Source of the DNA: Billgrantia montanilacus
Lineage (GTDB): Bacteria; Pseudomonadota; Gammaproteobacteria; Pseudomonadales; Halomonadaceae
Reading direction: 5' to 3'
DNA length: 64,000 nucleotides
Assembly: GCF_003336675.1 (NCBI RefSeq)
Contig: NZ_QPII01000002.1
Coordinates: forward strand, 124,001-188,000
Part shown: piece by piece, positions 27,120 to 35,404 of the stretch
Numbering within the stretch: the stretch's first letter is position 1
Layout: each line of letters begins with the position of its first letter
Notes under the pieces: generated by a model
The model's input: the letters and a program-made list of their open reading frames with translations, nothing else
What the model was told of the DNA's origin: nothing
Databases searched by the model: none
Made by a program: the position numbers and the translations under genes

Positions 27120-28382
27120 CTAGAGAAAATTGAACAGCGACAGTCCCTTTACGTCGACGAAGGCCTTCTGGGCCGCCTGCAGCCCAACCTGACGCAAGCT
27201 GTATTCGGCGATGGCTTCACTGTAGTCGAGGTCCACCAGGTCGGAGAGGGTCTGCTCGTAGTTCATCATTCGATTGCCGCTGACGGCATCCACCACATCC
27301 AGTTCGTTGAGGCGGGCACCCATGGAGGCGCGTACGGTGAGGACGTTGTCGAGACTATTGTCGAGCTCGCGCATCGTCGTTCGAAGTGTGTTCCTCAGCT
27401 CAGCTTTCTCTGTGGGCGTGGCGGCCGGATTCTCAAGTACGTTGAGTGCCTTTTCCAAGGTCTTGAAAAGATCATGATTCATGTTATCGGCAGTGGCAAA
27501 TCTGATGCCATCGCCATCCTCAGGGGTGCCCTGCAACTCTAGGCGTAAACCTCCTACGTTTATCGCCTGCCCAGCCGGATCATAAGGTACATCGTTCTGT
27601 GCCGGCGTAGTATCGACCCAGGTCCCATCAGCATCTTGCATTCTGACGGTATAAGTATGCGTTATACCATCACTGGAAAAATCGACACGAAACGCATTGC
27701 CATAATCCGGGCCTGAGTTATTCGTAACTTGCGGGCCGGAAAACGTAACGTTCCCTCCATTGCCAACATCTATATTTCCATCTGCATCGAGCTTGCCTGC
27801 CTCCGAGAGGTAACCGGCGCCACTCGCAACGCTATTGAATATGCGGATTCCATTATCTGCTACAGGCATCTCACGAGAGGCGTCGATGCGCTGAGCCCGT
27901 GAATTGTTATCGCCCACATAAGTGACTCCGTTTTCGTTACGAACAAAGGGAGCACTCGAATCCTGATAGCCGCCAAATAAATAACGGCCGTTACCATCGC
28001 TGGCGTTGGCCTGCCCCAGCAGCGTCTCGTAGATGCCGCGCAATTCGGAGGCTACGGATTGGCGATCAGAATCGCTGAGGGTGTCGCTAGCGGCCTGGAT
28101 CAACAGCGTTTTGGCGCTAGTCACCGCATCGCTGACGCTGTTGAGGACGCTTTCCGACTGTGACAGCGTATTACGGGCGGAGACCCGCGCATCGGCGAAT
28201 TGTTCGGTGATGGCCTTGGCCTGGGATACACCCACTGCCCGGGACGAGGCCTGGGGGTCGTCGGAGGGGTTGACCACTCGACGGCCGCTGGCGATCTGCT
28301 GACCGACCTTGAGGAAGTCGCCCTGCTGACGGTTCATGGACGAGACGCTCTGATCGAACATGGTGACGGTGCTGATACGCAT
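27120..28382 (-). CDS. flgL: Hook-filament junction protein FlgL (HAP3)
   Basis: A 420-residue flagellin-like protein. Its N-terminus (MRISTVTMFDQSVSSMNRQQ, then GRRVVNPSDDPQAS) and C-terminal helix (DYSEAIAEYSLRQVGLQAAQ) are typical. The central domain (about 150-300) is larger than in enterobacterial FlgL (317 residues). It adapts the hook-associated ring to the filament. It lies 19 bases after flgK and is probably transcribed from the flgK sigma-28 promoter. Confidence 0.97.
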   Translation of the reverse strand: MRISTVTMFDQSVSSMNRQQGDFLKVGQQIASGRRVVNPSDDPQASSRAVGVSQAKAITEQFADARVSARNTLSQSESVLNSVSDAVTSAKTLLIQAASDTLSDSDRQSVASELRGIYETLLGQANASDGNGRYLFGGYQDSSAPFVRNENGVTYVGDNNSRAQRIDASREMPVADNGIRIFNSVASGAGYLSEAGKLDADGNIDVGNGGNVTFSGPQVTNNSGPDYGNAFRVDFSSDGITHTYTVRMQDADGTWVDTTPAQNDVPYDPAGQAINVGGLRLELQGTPEDGDGIRFATADNMNHDLFKTLEKALNVLENPAATPTEKAELRNTLRTTMRELDNSLDNVLTVRASMGARLNELDVVDAVSGNRMMNYEQTLSDLVDLDYSEAIAEYSLRQVGLQAAQKAFVDVKGLSLFNFL

Positions 28383-28401
28383 CGCGCTGGACTCCTTGGA
28401 A

Positions 28402-30318
28402 TCAGTTACGCAGACCGAGAATGGTATCGAAAACCGTGGAAGCGGTATCGATCACGCGGGCGTTGGCGGAATAGTACTGCTGATAGCGGATCAGATTGGC
28501 CGCTTCCTCATCCAGATTGACCCCGGACTCCGACTGCTGCACCGCCTTTAGCTGAGCGGTCAGACCCTGGCGCGCATCGAGGTTGACCTTGACGATATTC
28601 GACTGGTTGCCCACATCGCTGACCATGCCGCCGTATGCCTGGCTGAGCGACGATCGCCCCGCCACCAGCGCCTGGCTCTGCAGGTTCTGCAGCGCCAGGG
28701 CGTTGCGGTTGTCGCCGGTGCCGGACGCAGCGATGGAGAGAGAAAGGGTCGCGTTCTCACCATCGTCAGGTACACTGTCGACAACGAATTCGATGCCATC
28801 GAGGTTGATGCGATCCCCCGCGACGATGCCGACACCGGGAATGTAGGGCTCACCGTTAACGGTGAACTCGTTGGGATCCGCCGGAGCCGTGACGGATGTC
28901 ACCCCCCCCGCCGTTTCCAAAGTAAAGTCATGCGCTGTTCCGTTGGCAAAAGCGCCCGGCTCGGCACGCAACCCCGAAACGGCGAGGTCACCCGATGACG
29001 CCACGAAGCTGCCCGCGGCGATTTTATCCAGATCGATGATCTGCGACTCCATATTGGCCGCGGCACGACGTAACGGCTGCACTTCGAACCGGTCACCATT
29101 GGCCGGTGTGCCACTGAATTCCAGGTTGATACCCCCGAAGCCCAGTGTAGAGGCACCAGCATCCCACTCGATCTGATCCGCGGGCAACTGCTGGCCGTTG
29201 TCCTTGCGGAAGACCTGGGGCGGATCGCCTGCGTTGCCAAAGCGCACCGTATAGTCAGTCGCTCGCAACTGGTCGATATTCACCGCGTCAAAACTAGCCC
29301 CAACAATGTCCTCCCCGCCGGTGTTGCGCGCATGGGCATATGCTTGTGGCTGGCCAATGCTGAAAAAATCTGCACCCTGATTGCCATCGAGATCCTGGCC
29401 AAGGCGGTGCTGTTCATTAAAGCCAGTCACCAGCGATACGGCCAGCTGGCCGATCTGGTTCTGGGTCTTGTCCAGGGTCTCGGAGCGGAAGGTCATCAGG
29501 CCACCCAGGGTGCCACCCTTGATGGTGTCCTCGGGCATGGCCACCAGGTTGCCGCCGGAGTCCCGATAGCCGAGCACGGTGCGCTGCGGATCATTGGGTG
29601 CATCCATGGCCTCGAGACGATAGTGATTGGTGCCAGCCACCAGCGGCTGCCCGTTGGGCAGGCTAATATTGTAGGACTTGCCGTCCTGGATGTTGAGCCG
29701 GATATCCATGCGCTCGCTGAGCTCATGCACCAGCTGGTCGCGCTGGTTGAGCAGGCTGTTGGGCGCCTCGCCGCTCCGCGCCCGGGCCAGGGCGATCTCC
29801 CGATTGAGGGTCGCCATCTGCTCACTCATGTTGTTGATCTGGGTGATTTCATCACTGATCTGGCCGTTGATCCCCTCCTGCATGTCCTGCAGGTAGCCGT
29901 CGAAGGCGCGGTACTGGGCGGTAAGCGTGTTGGCCGTACCCAGCACGCCTTGACGCGCGGCGGGATCGGACGGACTGCCAGCCAGATCCTCCAGAGAGGA
30001 GAAGAAGTTCTGCATCAGCGGCGCCAGGCCGGCGTCCCGGTCGGCCAGCAGGTTGTCGATCTGGCTGATCTGCTTCTCGTAGGTCGCAAGCGCGCTCGAC
30101 GAGCTGGTCGCTGCATTGAGCTGCGAGGCCACGAACTGGCTGAACTGACGCTGAATGTCGTTGACTTGAACGCCACCCGCGGTAGCACCCTGCTGGCCAA
30201 GGATCGTCAGTTCGCGATTGTAGCCCGGCGTATAGACGTTGCTGATGTTGTTGCTGGTGGTATTCAGCGCATTCTGAGCGGCATTCAGGCCGCTGAGACC
30301 GATAGAGAACATGCTCAT
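28402..30318 (-). CDS. flgK: Hook-filament junction protein FlgK (HAP1)
   Basis: A 638-residue protein from the ATG at 30318 (MSMFSIGLSGLNAAQNAL), which has AAGGAA 8 bases upstream. A further in-frame ATG at 30339 precedes that site. N-terminal flagellar rod-type motif: NTTSNNISNVYTPGYNRE. The C-terminus contains NLIRYQQYYSANARVIDTAS. It forms the first junction layer on the hook. It has its own sigma-28 promoter, separating late flgKL from the early flgB-J operon. Confidence 0.97.
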   Translation of the reverse strand: MSMFSIGLSGLNAAQNALNTTSNNISNVYTPGYNRELTILGQQGATAGGVQVNDIQRQFSQFVASQLNAATSSSSALATYEKQISQIDNLLADRDAGLAPLMQNFFSSLEDLAGSPSDPAARQGVLGTANTLTAQYRAFDGYLQDMQEGINGQISDEITQINNMSEQMATLNREIALARARSGEAPNSLLNQRDQLVHELSERMDIRLNIQDGKSYNISLPNGQPLVAGTNHYRLEAMDAPNDPQRTVLGYRDSGGNLVAMPEDTIKGGTLGGLMTFRSETLDKTQNQIGQLAVSLVTGFNEQHRLGQDLDGNQGADFFSIGQPQAYAHARNTGGEDIVGASFDAVNIDQLRATDYTVRFGNAGDPPQVFRKDNGQQLPADQIEWDAGASTLGFGGINLEFSGTPANGDRFEVQPLRRAAANMESQIIDLDKIAAGSFVASSGDLAVSGLRAEPGAFANGTAHDFTLETAGGVTSVTAPADPNEFTVNGEPYIPGVGIVAGDRINLDGIEFVVDSVPDDGENATLSLSIAASGTGDNRNALALQNLQSQALVAGRSSLSQAYGGMVSDVGNQSNIVKVNLDARQGLTAQLKAVQQSESGVNLDEEAANLIRYQQYYSANARVIDTASTVFDTILGLRN

Positions 30319-30347
30319 GGTGTTGTTTCCTTTCGCCAATGTCCGAA

Positions 30348-30374
30348 ATATCGGCCCCTAGAACAAAAACTTTA
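30348..30374 (-). promoter_or_regulatory. Sigma-28 promoter of flgKL
   Basis: On the minus strand: TAAAGTTT, 11 bases, GCCGATAT. It ends 29 bases before the flgK ATG. The -35 end lies only about 7 bases from the TA boundary of inverted-repeat element B. Confidence 0.93.
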
Positions 30375-30380
30375 GCGCCT

Positions 30381-30528
30381 TAGGGAAACGCTGAACAAAT
30401 TGCCGAGCGAGATGAAGCGCAAGGCGCACGGAGCATAGGAACCGGAGCATATGGGGTATATGTGAGGATTCCGCGCACCGCGCAACGCAGCGATTCGCTC
30501 GTGCAGGCATTTGGGCAGTGTTTCCTTA
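30381..30528. mobile_element. MITE-like inverted-repeat element B (148 bp) between flgJ and flgK
   Basis: The left end is TAGGGAAACGCTGAACAAAT and the right end, read inward, is TAAGGAAACACTGCCCAAAT. They match at 16 of 20 positions, and each begins with TA. The similarity continues imperfectly into GAGCGA and GCGCAAGGCGCACGG. A smaller inverted repeat (CATATG/GTATATG) lies in the centre. No reading frame is present. The right TA is the start of the flgJ stop codon (TAA, complement of 30526-30528). The element separates flgJ from the flgKL promoter. Confidence 0.7.
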
Positions 30529-31659
30529 GTAGCGCAGGAAGACTAACGAATCATTGCCACCCTGGGCGACCTGCGGCCCCATGGTGTTCATGATCGCAAT
30601 CAGCTTGTCGGCGTAGGCCGGGTCGGTAGCATAGCCCCCGGCCTGCAGCGCCCTGGCCGCCTGCTCGGCAGTCCCCGCCCGGGTGACTTCCGCATAGCGC
30701 GGGTTGTTGCCGATCAGCTGTGCGTAGTCGGTGAAGGCTTCTTCGAAGGAGCCGTAGACACGGAAGGAATCGACGATCCGGGTTCGCTTGCCGTTGATGT
30801 ACTCGTGGGTCGTCACGTCCGTGGTGGGGCCACGCCAACTGCTGCCGGCCTTGATGCCGAAGAGGTTATGGCTATTCCCGCCGTCTGCCTTGGCAATCTC
30901 GTGACGCCCCCAGCCGGTTTCCAGCGCTGCCTGGGCCAGGATTAATTCGGCCGGCACGCCGGTGCGACGACTTGCCGCCTGGGCGGGCGCTGACAGCTGG
31001 TCCATGAAGCGCTTGACGTGTTCGCCGCTCTGGCCACGGCTGCGTGATTCGGCCGAACTGGCGACAGTGGCCGCGACGTTACGCTGAGACTCTGCCCCCG
31101 CTGCTGCTGCTGTTGCAGGCAAGGCCTCCACCGCGGACATGAAGTCCCCGCGGGCGGTCACCAGTTCCTCCAGGAAGCTCGCGGGTGGTGCCTCGACCAC
31201 GCTATCGACACGGCCCTCGCCTTCGTTGTCTTCTGCGGCGCTATCGCCTTCGGCGGGCTGCAGGGCATCCTTCAGGACACGCGGCGTGCCGCGGGGAATG
31301 CCGGCAATCAGCTCATTCAGTTCACGATCGGCTTGCTGCGCCTGGCGCCCAGCCCCGACTCCCTGGCTCTGCAGCTGGGCGACAAGATGATCGGCCAGGC
31401 CGATGCCCCGCCCGGCCATGGTCTGCGCCCACTGCTGGTCGAGCATCGACTGGTAGAACTCGGTCTGCTCGCTGTCCAGCAGCCCTGTGGTCGGTGTGGC
31501 ATCACGCATGCTCTTGAGCATCATTTGCAGGAAGAGCGCCTCAAACTGCTGGGCAGCCCCCTTCAGGCCGGCGGCCTCATCATTGCGCGCCGTTTGCTTG
31601 AGGCGCTCGAGTCCCTGCACATCGAGGGCGAACTGGCTGCTGAAGTCCTGGATGCTCAT
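30526..31659 (-). CDS. flgJ: Flagellar rod cap and peptidoglycan hydrolase FlgJ
   Basis: A 377-residue two-domain protein. The N-terminal rod-capping domain (about 1-105) includes AAQQFEALFLQMMLKSMRDA. The C-terminal glucosaminidase domain (about 215-370) includes ELILAQAALETGWGRHE with its catalytic Glu, and NLFGIKAGSSW. It caps the growing rod and cuts the cell wall. Its ATG shares one base with the flgI stop (TGATG). Its own stop (TAA) coincides with the TA end of element B. Confidence 0.97.
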   Translation of the reverse strand: MSIQDFSSQFALDVQGLERLKQTARNDEAAGLKGAAQQFEALFLQMMLKSMRDATPTTGLLDSEQTEFYQSMLDQQWAQTMAGRGIGLADHLVAQLQSQGVGAGRQAQQADRELNELIAGIPRGTPRVLKDALQPAEGDSAAEDNEGEGRVDSVVEAPPASFLEELVTARGDFMSAVEALPATAAAAGAESQRNVAATVASSAESRSRGQSGEHVKRFMDQLSAPAQAASRRTGVPAELILAQAALETGWGRHEIAKADGGNSHNLFGIKAGSSWRGPTTDVTTHEYINGKRTRIVDSFRVYGSFEEAFTDYAQLIGNNPRYAEVTRAGTAEQAARALQAGGYATDPAYADKLIAIMNTMGPQVAQGGNDSLVFLRY

Positions 31660-32810
31660 CAGATGATCTCCAGTTCGGCACGCAGCGAGCCAGAGGCCTT
31701 GAGGGCTTCCAGGATGGACATCAGGTCACTCGGCGTGGCACCCAGTGCATTCAGCGCATTGACGACGTCCACCAGATCGGCGCCCTCGACCACGCGCAGA
31801 TAGGCATCCTGCTCCTGGACCTCGATCTCGGTATCGGGCACAACCACGGTGTCGCCATCACCGAATGGCGGCGGCTGACTGACCAGGAAGCGGGTATCGA
31901 TGACGATGGACAGATTGCCATGAGCCACGGCCGCACGGCGCAGGGTCACCGCGCTGTTCATCACCACCGATCCGGTACGGGCATTGAAGACCACCTTGGC
32001 CGGTGCATCCATGGGCGTGACCCGAATGTTCTCCACCTGGGCCATGAAGTTGACCCGAGAGTTGTCGTTCATGGGCCCATCAAGGGCGATCACCCGGGAA
32101 TTGCGGGCAGCGGCCACCGGCCGGCCGAACTCACTGTTGATGGCGTTGACCACACGCTGAGCAGTGCCGAAGTCGGCCTCCTTGAGCTCGAGTTCGAGCA
32201 GCCCCGCCTCGGCCCCCAGGTTGAGAGGCACTTCCCGCTCCACCATGGCGCCCCCGGCGATGCGTCCACCGGCCAGCTGATTGACCTGAACAGAGGCACC
32301 ACCGGCGGCAGCGCCCATGCCGCCCACTAGCAGGTTGCCCTGGGCGATGGCGTAGGTGTCGCCATCGGCGCCCTTGAGTGGCGTCATCAGCAGGGTACCG
32401 CCACGCAGGCTGCGGGCGTTGCCGATGGAAGAGACATTAATGTCCAACCGCTGGCCGGGGCGCGAGAATGGTGGCAGGTCGGCGGTGATCATGACAGCCG
32501 CCACGTTACGCAGCTGCATATTGGTACCCGGGGGCACGGTAATACCGAGCTGCGACAGCATGTTGGATAGGCTCTGTCCGGTGAAGGGGGCCTGCATGGT
32601 CTGGTCGCCGGTGCCGTCGAGCCCGACCACCAGGCCATAGCCCACCAGCACGTTGTCACGCACGCCAGCGAAGTTGGCGAGCTCGCGAATCCGCTCGGCC
32701 TGTACCGGCAGTGCCAGCATGCTTGCCAACAGCAGTAGCGCTAGTTTCACCACAAAGCGGTGAGCATGCCGATAGGTGAACGTCATGGTTAGCGTCTTGA
32801 ACAGCGTCAT
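31659..32810 (-). CDS. flgI: Flagellar P-ring protein FlgI
   Basis: A 383-residue periplasmic protein from the ATG at 32810, with GAGG 7 bases upstream. An in-frame ATG at 32834 lies just after the flgH stop but has no ribosome site. The signal peptide ends near LPVQA-ERIRELANFAGVR. Conserved segments are NVLVGYGLVVGLDGTGDQT and LNALGATPSDLMSILEALK. It forms the rod bushing in the peptidoglycan layer with FlgA as chaperone. Confidence 0.97.
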   Translation of the reverse strand: MTLFKTLTMTFTYRHAHRFVVKLALLLLASMLALPVQAERIRELANFAGVRDNVLVGYGLVVGLDGTGDQTMQAPFTGQSLSNMLSQLGITVPPGTNMQLRNVAAVMITADLPPFSRPGQRLDINVSSIGNARSLRGGTLLMTPLKGADGDTYAIAQGNLLVGGMGAAAGGASVQVNQLAGGRIAGGAMVEREVPLNLGAEAGLLELELKEADFGTAQRVVNAINSEFGRPVAAARNSRVIALDGPMNDNSRVNFMAQVENIRVTPMDAPAKVVFNARTGSVVMNSAVTLRRAAVAHGNLSIVIDTRFLVSQPPPFGDGDTVVVPDTEIEVQEQDAYLRVVEGADLVDVVNALNALGATPSDLMSILEALKASGSLRAELEII

Positions 32811-32836
32811 GCCTGCGCCTCGGTGTTCGGTCATCG

Positions 32837-33538
32837 TTAGAATGGCGATATATTGAGGAAGAACCGCTGCAGCCAGCCCATATGCTGCGCTTCATTGATG
32901 TAGCCGCTGCCCACGTACTCGATCCGTGCGTCGGCCACCGCCGTGGAGGGCACGGTATTCTGGCCGGTGATGGTGCGCGGATTCACGACGCCGGAGAAAC
33001 GGATGAACTCCACGCCCTGATTGATGGCGATCTGCTTCTCGCCACGCACTCGCAGGTTGCCGTTATGCATCACCTCGAGTACCGACACGGTGATGGTGCC
33101 GGTCATACTGTTGCTGGCCTGGGAACCACCGCCGCCGGCAAAGTCGCTATTGCCGGAGAGATTGCCGGACAGGTCGATGCCTTGCTCAGCCAGCCGCTCC
33201 AGCACATCAGGCAGCGCTGAAATATCGAGCCCTGCTGAACCGCTGCGATTCGCGTTGGACTGTGAGTTCTTGTTGGCACTCACCTGCTCGTCCAGCACGA
33301 TGGTAAGGATGTCGCCGATCATGCGCGGCCGCCGATCCTCGAACAGCGGTTGGGAACCGCGATGCGCCTGGTAGATGGAGCCGTTGGCCAGGCGAGGGGG
33401 CGGCTCCATAATGGCGATCTGCTCCTGCTCCCCCACCACGGAGGCACGAGGAACCTGTGCGCAACCGCTCAGGGCTAGCGCAGCCAGGGCGAGGAGGACC
33501 AGAACCAGCCTCGATATCGAAAAACCCGCGCCTTTCAT
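32837..33538 (-). CDS. flgH: Flagellar L-ring lipoprotein FlgH
   Basis: A 233-residue lipoprotein from the ATG at 33538. An upstream ATG at 33577 would add 13 residues before the signal peptide. The lipobox is ALSGC at about residues 22-26. The FlgH domain includes [19 protein letters not shown] and [19 protein letters not shown]. It forms the outer-membrane bushing. It follows flgG and ends 26 bases before the flgI start. Confidence 0.96.
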   Translation of the reverse strand: MKGAGFSISRLVLVLLALAALALSGCAQVPRASVVGEQEQIAIMEPPPRLANGSIYQAHRGSQPLFEDRRPRMIGDILTIVLDEQVSANKNSQSNANRSGSAGLDISALPDVLERLAEQGIDLSGNLSGNSDFAGGGGSQASNSMTGTITVSVLEVMHNGNLRVRGEKQIAINQGVEFIRFSGVVNPRTITGQNTVPSTAVADARIEYVGSGYINEAQHMGWLQRFFLNISPF

Positions 33539-33588
33539 GCTTGCTCGCTTCCCATGGCAGGGAGTGGAAATCGTCATGCCGTCGTCTG

Positions 33589-34371
33589 TCAGAGCTGGCT
33601 CAAGCGGGAGAGCATCTCGTCGCTTGTCTGCACGGCGCGGCTATTGATCTCGTAGGCACGCTGGGTCTGGATCATGTTGACCATCTCCTCCACCACGTTG
33701 ACATTGGAGGTTTCAACATAGCCCTGGAACAGGCGGCCGGCCCCGTTCATGCCCGGCATGGTCTCGTTGCGGGGCCCGGAAGACGTGGTTTCCCGGTAGA
33801 GGTTACCGCCGATGCTCTCGAGCCCGGTCGCGTTGACGAAGGTCGAGACGGTGATCTGGCCAACTTCCATCGCCTGGTTGTCGCCCGGCTGGGTCACCGA
33901 GACAATGCCGTCCTCGCCGATGGAGACCGACAGGGTGGTCGGCGGCAGGATGATGGCCGGCTCCAGCGGGTAGCCATTGGCATTGACCATCTGGCCGTTT
34001 TCATTGAGCTGGAAGCTGCCGTCACGGGTGTAGGCGGTGGTGCCATCCGGCATCAGCACCTGGAAGAAGCCATTGCCGTTGATCGCCAGGTCGCGGGAGT
34101 TCTCGGTTTGTTCGAGCCCGCCCTGCGTGTGCAGGCGCTCGGTGGCAACCGGACGAACGCCAGAGCCTACCTGCATGCCGGAGGGCAGGCGGTTCTGCAC
34201 GTCGTTCTGGGCACCGGGCTGACGCAGGTTCTGGTAAAGCAGATCCTCGAACACCGCCCGCGAGCGCTTGAATCCGTTGGTGCTGACGTTGGCCAGGTTG
34301 TTGGAGATGACATCCAGCTTGACCTGCTGCGATTCCAGGCCGGTCTTGGCCGTCCAAAGTGACTTGATCAT
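33589..34371 (-). CDS. flgG: Flagellar distal rod protein FlgG
   Basis: A 260-residue rod protein, the usual length, from the ATG at 34371 with GAGGAAA upstream. The N-terminal helix has [20 protein letters not shown] and the canonical rod motif [20 protein letters not shown]. The C-terminus has [20 protein letters not shown]. It forms the distal rod that crosses the P and L rings. Confidence 0.98.
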   Translation of the reverse strand: MIKSLWTAKTGLESQQVKLDVISNNLANVSTNGFKRSRAVFEDLLYQNLRQPGAQNDVQNRLPSGMQVGSGVRPVATERLHTQGGLEQTENSRDLAINGNGFFQVLMPDGTTAYTRDGSFQLNENGQMVNANGYPLEPAIILPPTTLSVSIGEDGIVSVTQPGDNQAMEVGQITVSTFVNATGLESIGGNLYRETTSSGPRNETMPGMNGAGRLFQGYVETSNVNVVEEMVNMIQTQRAYEINSRAVQTSDEMLSRLSQL

Positions 34372-34458
34372 ATTCGTTTCCTCGGGCACTACTCGAAAAG
34401 TGCCTAGCTGTCAGACCATGAGCCCTGAATAGAGCCTTCAGCCCCGGATAGAGAGCCT
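34372..34458. other. flgF-flgG spacer with a partial direct repeat of the flgF 3' end
   Basis: AGAGCCTTCAGCCC at 34431-34444 repeats 34453-34466, which covers the flgF stop codon. It looks like a short local duplication with a 22-base period. No function is apparent. Confidence 0.5.
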
Positions 34459-35214
34459 TCAGCCCTGTAGAGAAAGCAGGTTATTGGCCCGCTGGGCATT
34501 TTCATCAGCGGTGCTGATCACTTTCATCTGCATTTCATAGCGCCGTGCCACGTCGATCATCGAGACCATCGCCTCGATGGCGCTGACGTTGCTGCCCTCC
34601 AACGCACCGCTGGCAACCCTGGCATTCTCGTCGGCAGGCAGCGCTGCCACTTCACCGTCTGCATCGGGAGCCGGACGAAAGAGACCGTCAGCGCCACGCA
34701 GCAGCGTCTGTTCTGGGGTGACCAACTTGATGCGCCCCATATCCACCAGCGCTTCGGGGTTCTCTCCTTCACCGATGCCGCTGAGGGTGCCGTCGGCACC
34801 CACCGAGACGCTGGCACCCAGCGGCACGACGATGGGCCCGCCGTCGCCGATCACCGGCCGCCCCACCAGGGTAACCAGGCCGTCACCGTCGACTTCGAGA
34901 TCGCCCCGGCGGGTATAGGCTTCGGTGCCGTCGTCAGCCTGCACGGCGATCCAGGCGTCGCCTTCCAACGCCACGTCCATGGGCCGTCCGGTGTGGTTGA
35001 TGGGGCCCGGCGAGAAATCGCTGCCTGGGGTCGTGGCCGCTACCGACACCCGGGTCGGCAGCGCGCCTTCGCCCTGCACCGGCACGGCGCGCATGGCATG
35101 CAGCTGGGCGCGAAACCCGGCAGTCGACACGTTCGACAGGTTGTGGCTGACCACCGCCTGCTGGTCCATGCTCTGCTTGGCCCCGCTCATGGCGGTGTAG
35201 AGAATGCGATCCAT
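34459..35214 (-). CDS. flgF: Flagellar proximal rod protein FlgF
   Basis: A 251-residue rod protein. N-terminal motif: MDRILYTAMSGAKQSMDQQA, then NLSNVSTAGFRAQLHAM. The C-terminus ends VISTADENAQRANNLLSLQG. The ribosome site AAGGGAG begins at the TA boundary of inverted-repeat element C, so the element sits directly upstream of the translation signals. It belongs to the flgB-J operon. Confidence 0.96.
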   Translation of the reverse strand: MDRILYTAMSGAKQSMDQQAVVSHNLSNVSTAGFRAQLHAMRAVPVQGEGALPTRVSVAATTPGSDFSPGPINHTGRPMDVALEGDAWIAVQADDGTEAYTRRGDLEVDGDGLVTLVGRPVIGDGGPIVVPLGASVSVGADGTLSGIGEGENPEALVDMGRIKLVTPEQTLLRGADGLFRPAPDADGEVAALPADENARVASGALEGSNVSAIEAMVSMIDVARRYEMQMKVISTADENAQRANNLLSLQG

Positions 35215-35227
35215 GACTCAACTCCCT

Positions 35228-35387
35228 TAGGCTCTATTCAAAAGTGCCTGCGCTCGGCCATACGGCGTTAAAAATCGGCTCAAAGTACTCATTTACAGCT
35301 CGTAAACTCGAACGCGAGCCCGGTCCGTCCTTTCGCCGATTTTTGCCTTGTCTGGCCATCGCTCGCCGACTTTTCAGACAGAGCCTA
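35228..35387. mobile_element. MITE-like inverted-repeat element C (160 bp) between flgE and flgF
   Basis: The left end reads TAGGCTCTATTCAAAAGT and the right end, read inward, TAGGCTCTGTCTGAAAAGT. The arms extend about 50 bp, with GTTAAAAATCGGC inside the left arm and GCAAAAATCGGC inside the right. Both ends begin with TA. It lies in the middle of the flgB-J operon, 17 bases after the flgE stop and abutting the flgF ribosome site. The transcript would carry a long hairpin here. A collapsed relative is at about 62,590-62,634. Confidence 0.75.
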
Positions 35388-35404
35388 GCGCTTGGTATTG
35401 GCGC

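Noticed and set aside
34391..34410. GAAAAGTGCCT between flgF and flgG, similar to the arm of element C
   Set aside because: Only about 10 bases match and no paired arm is present, so it is probably chance.
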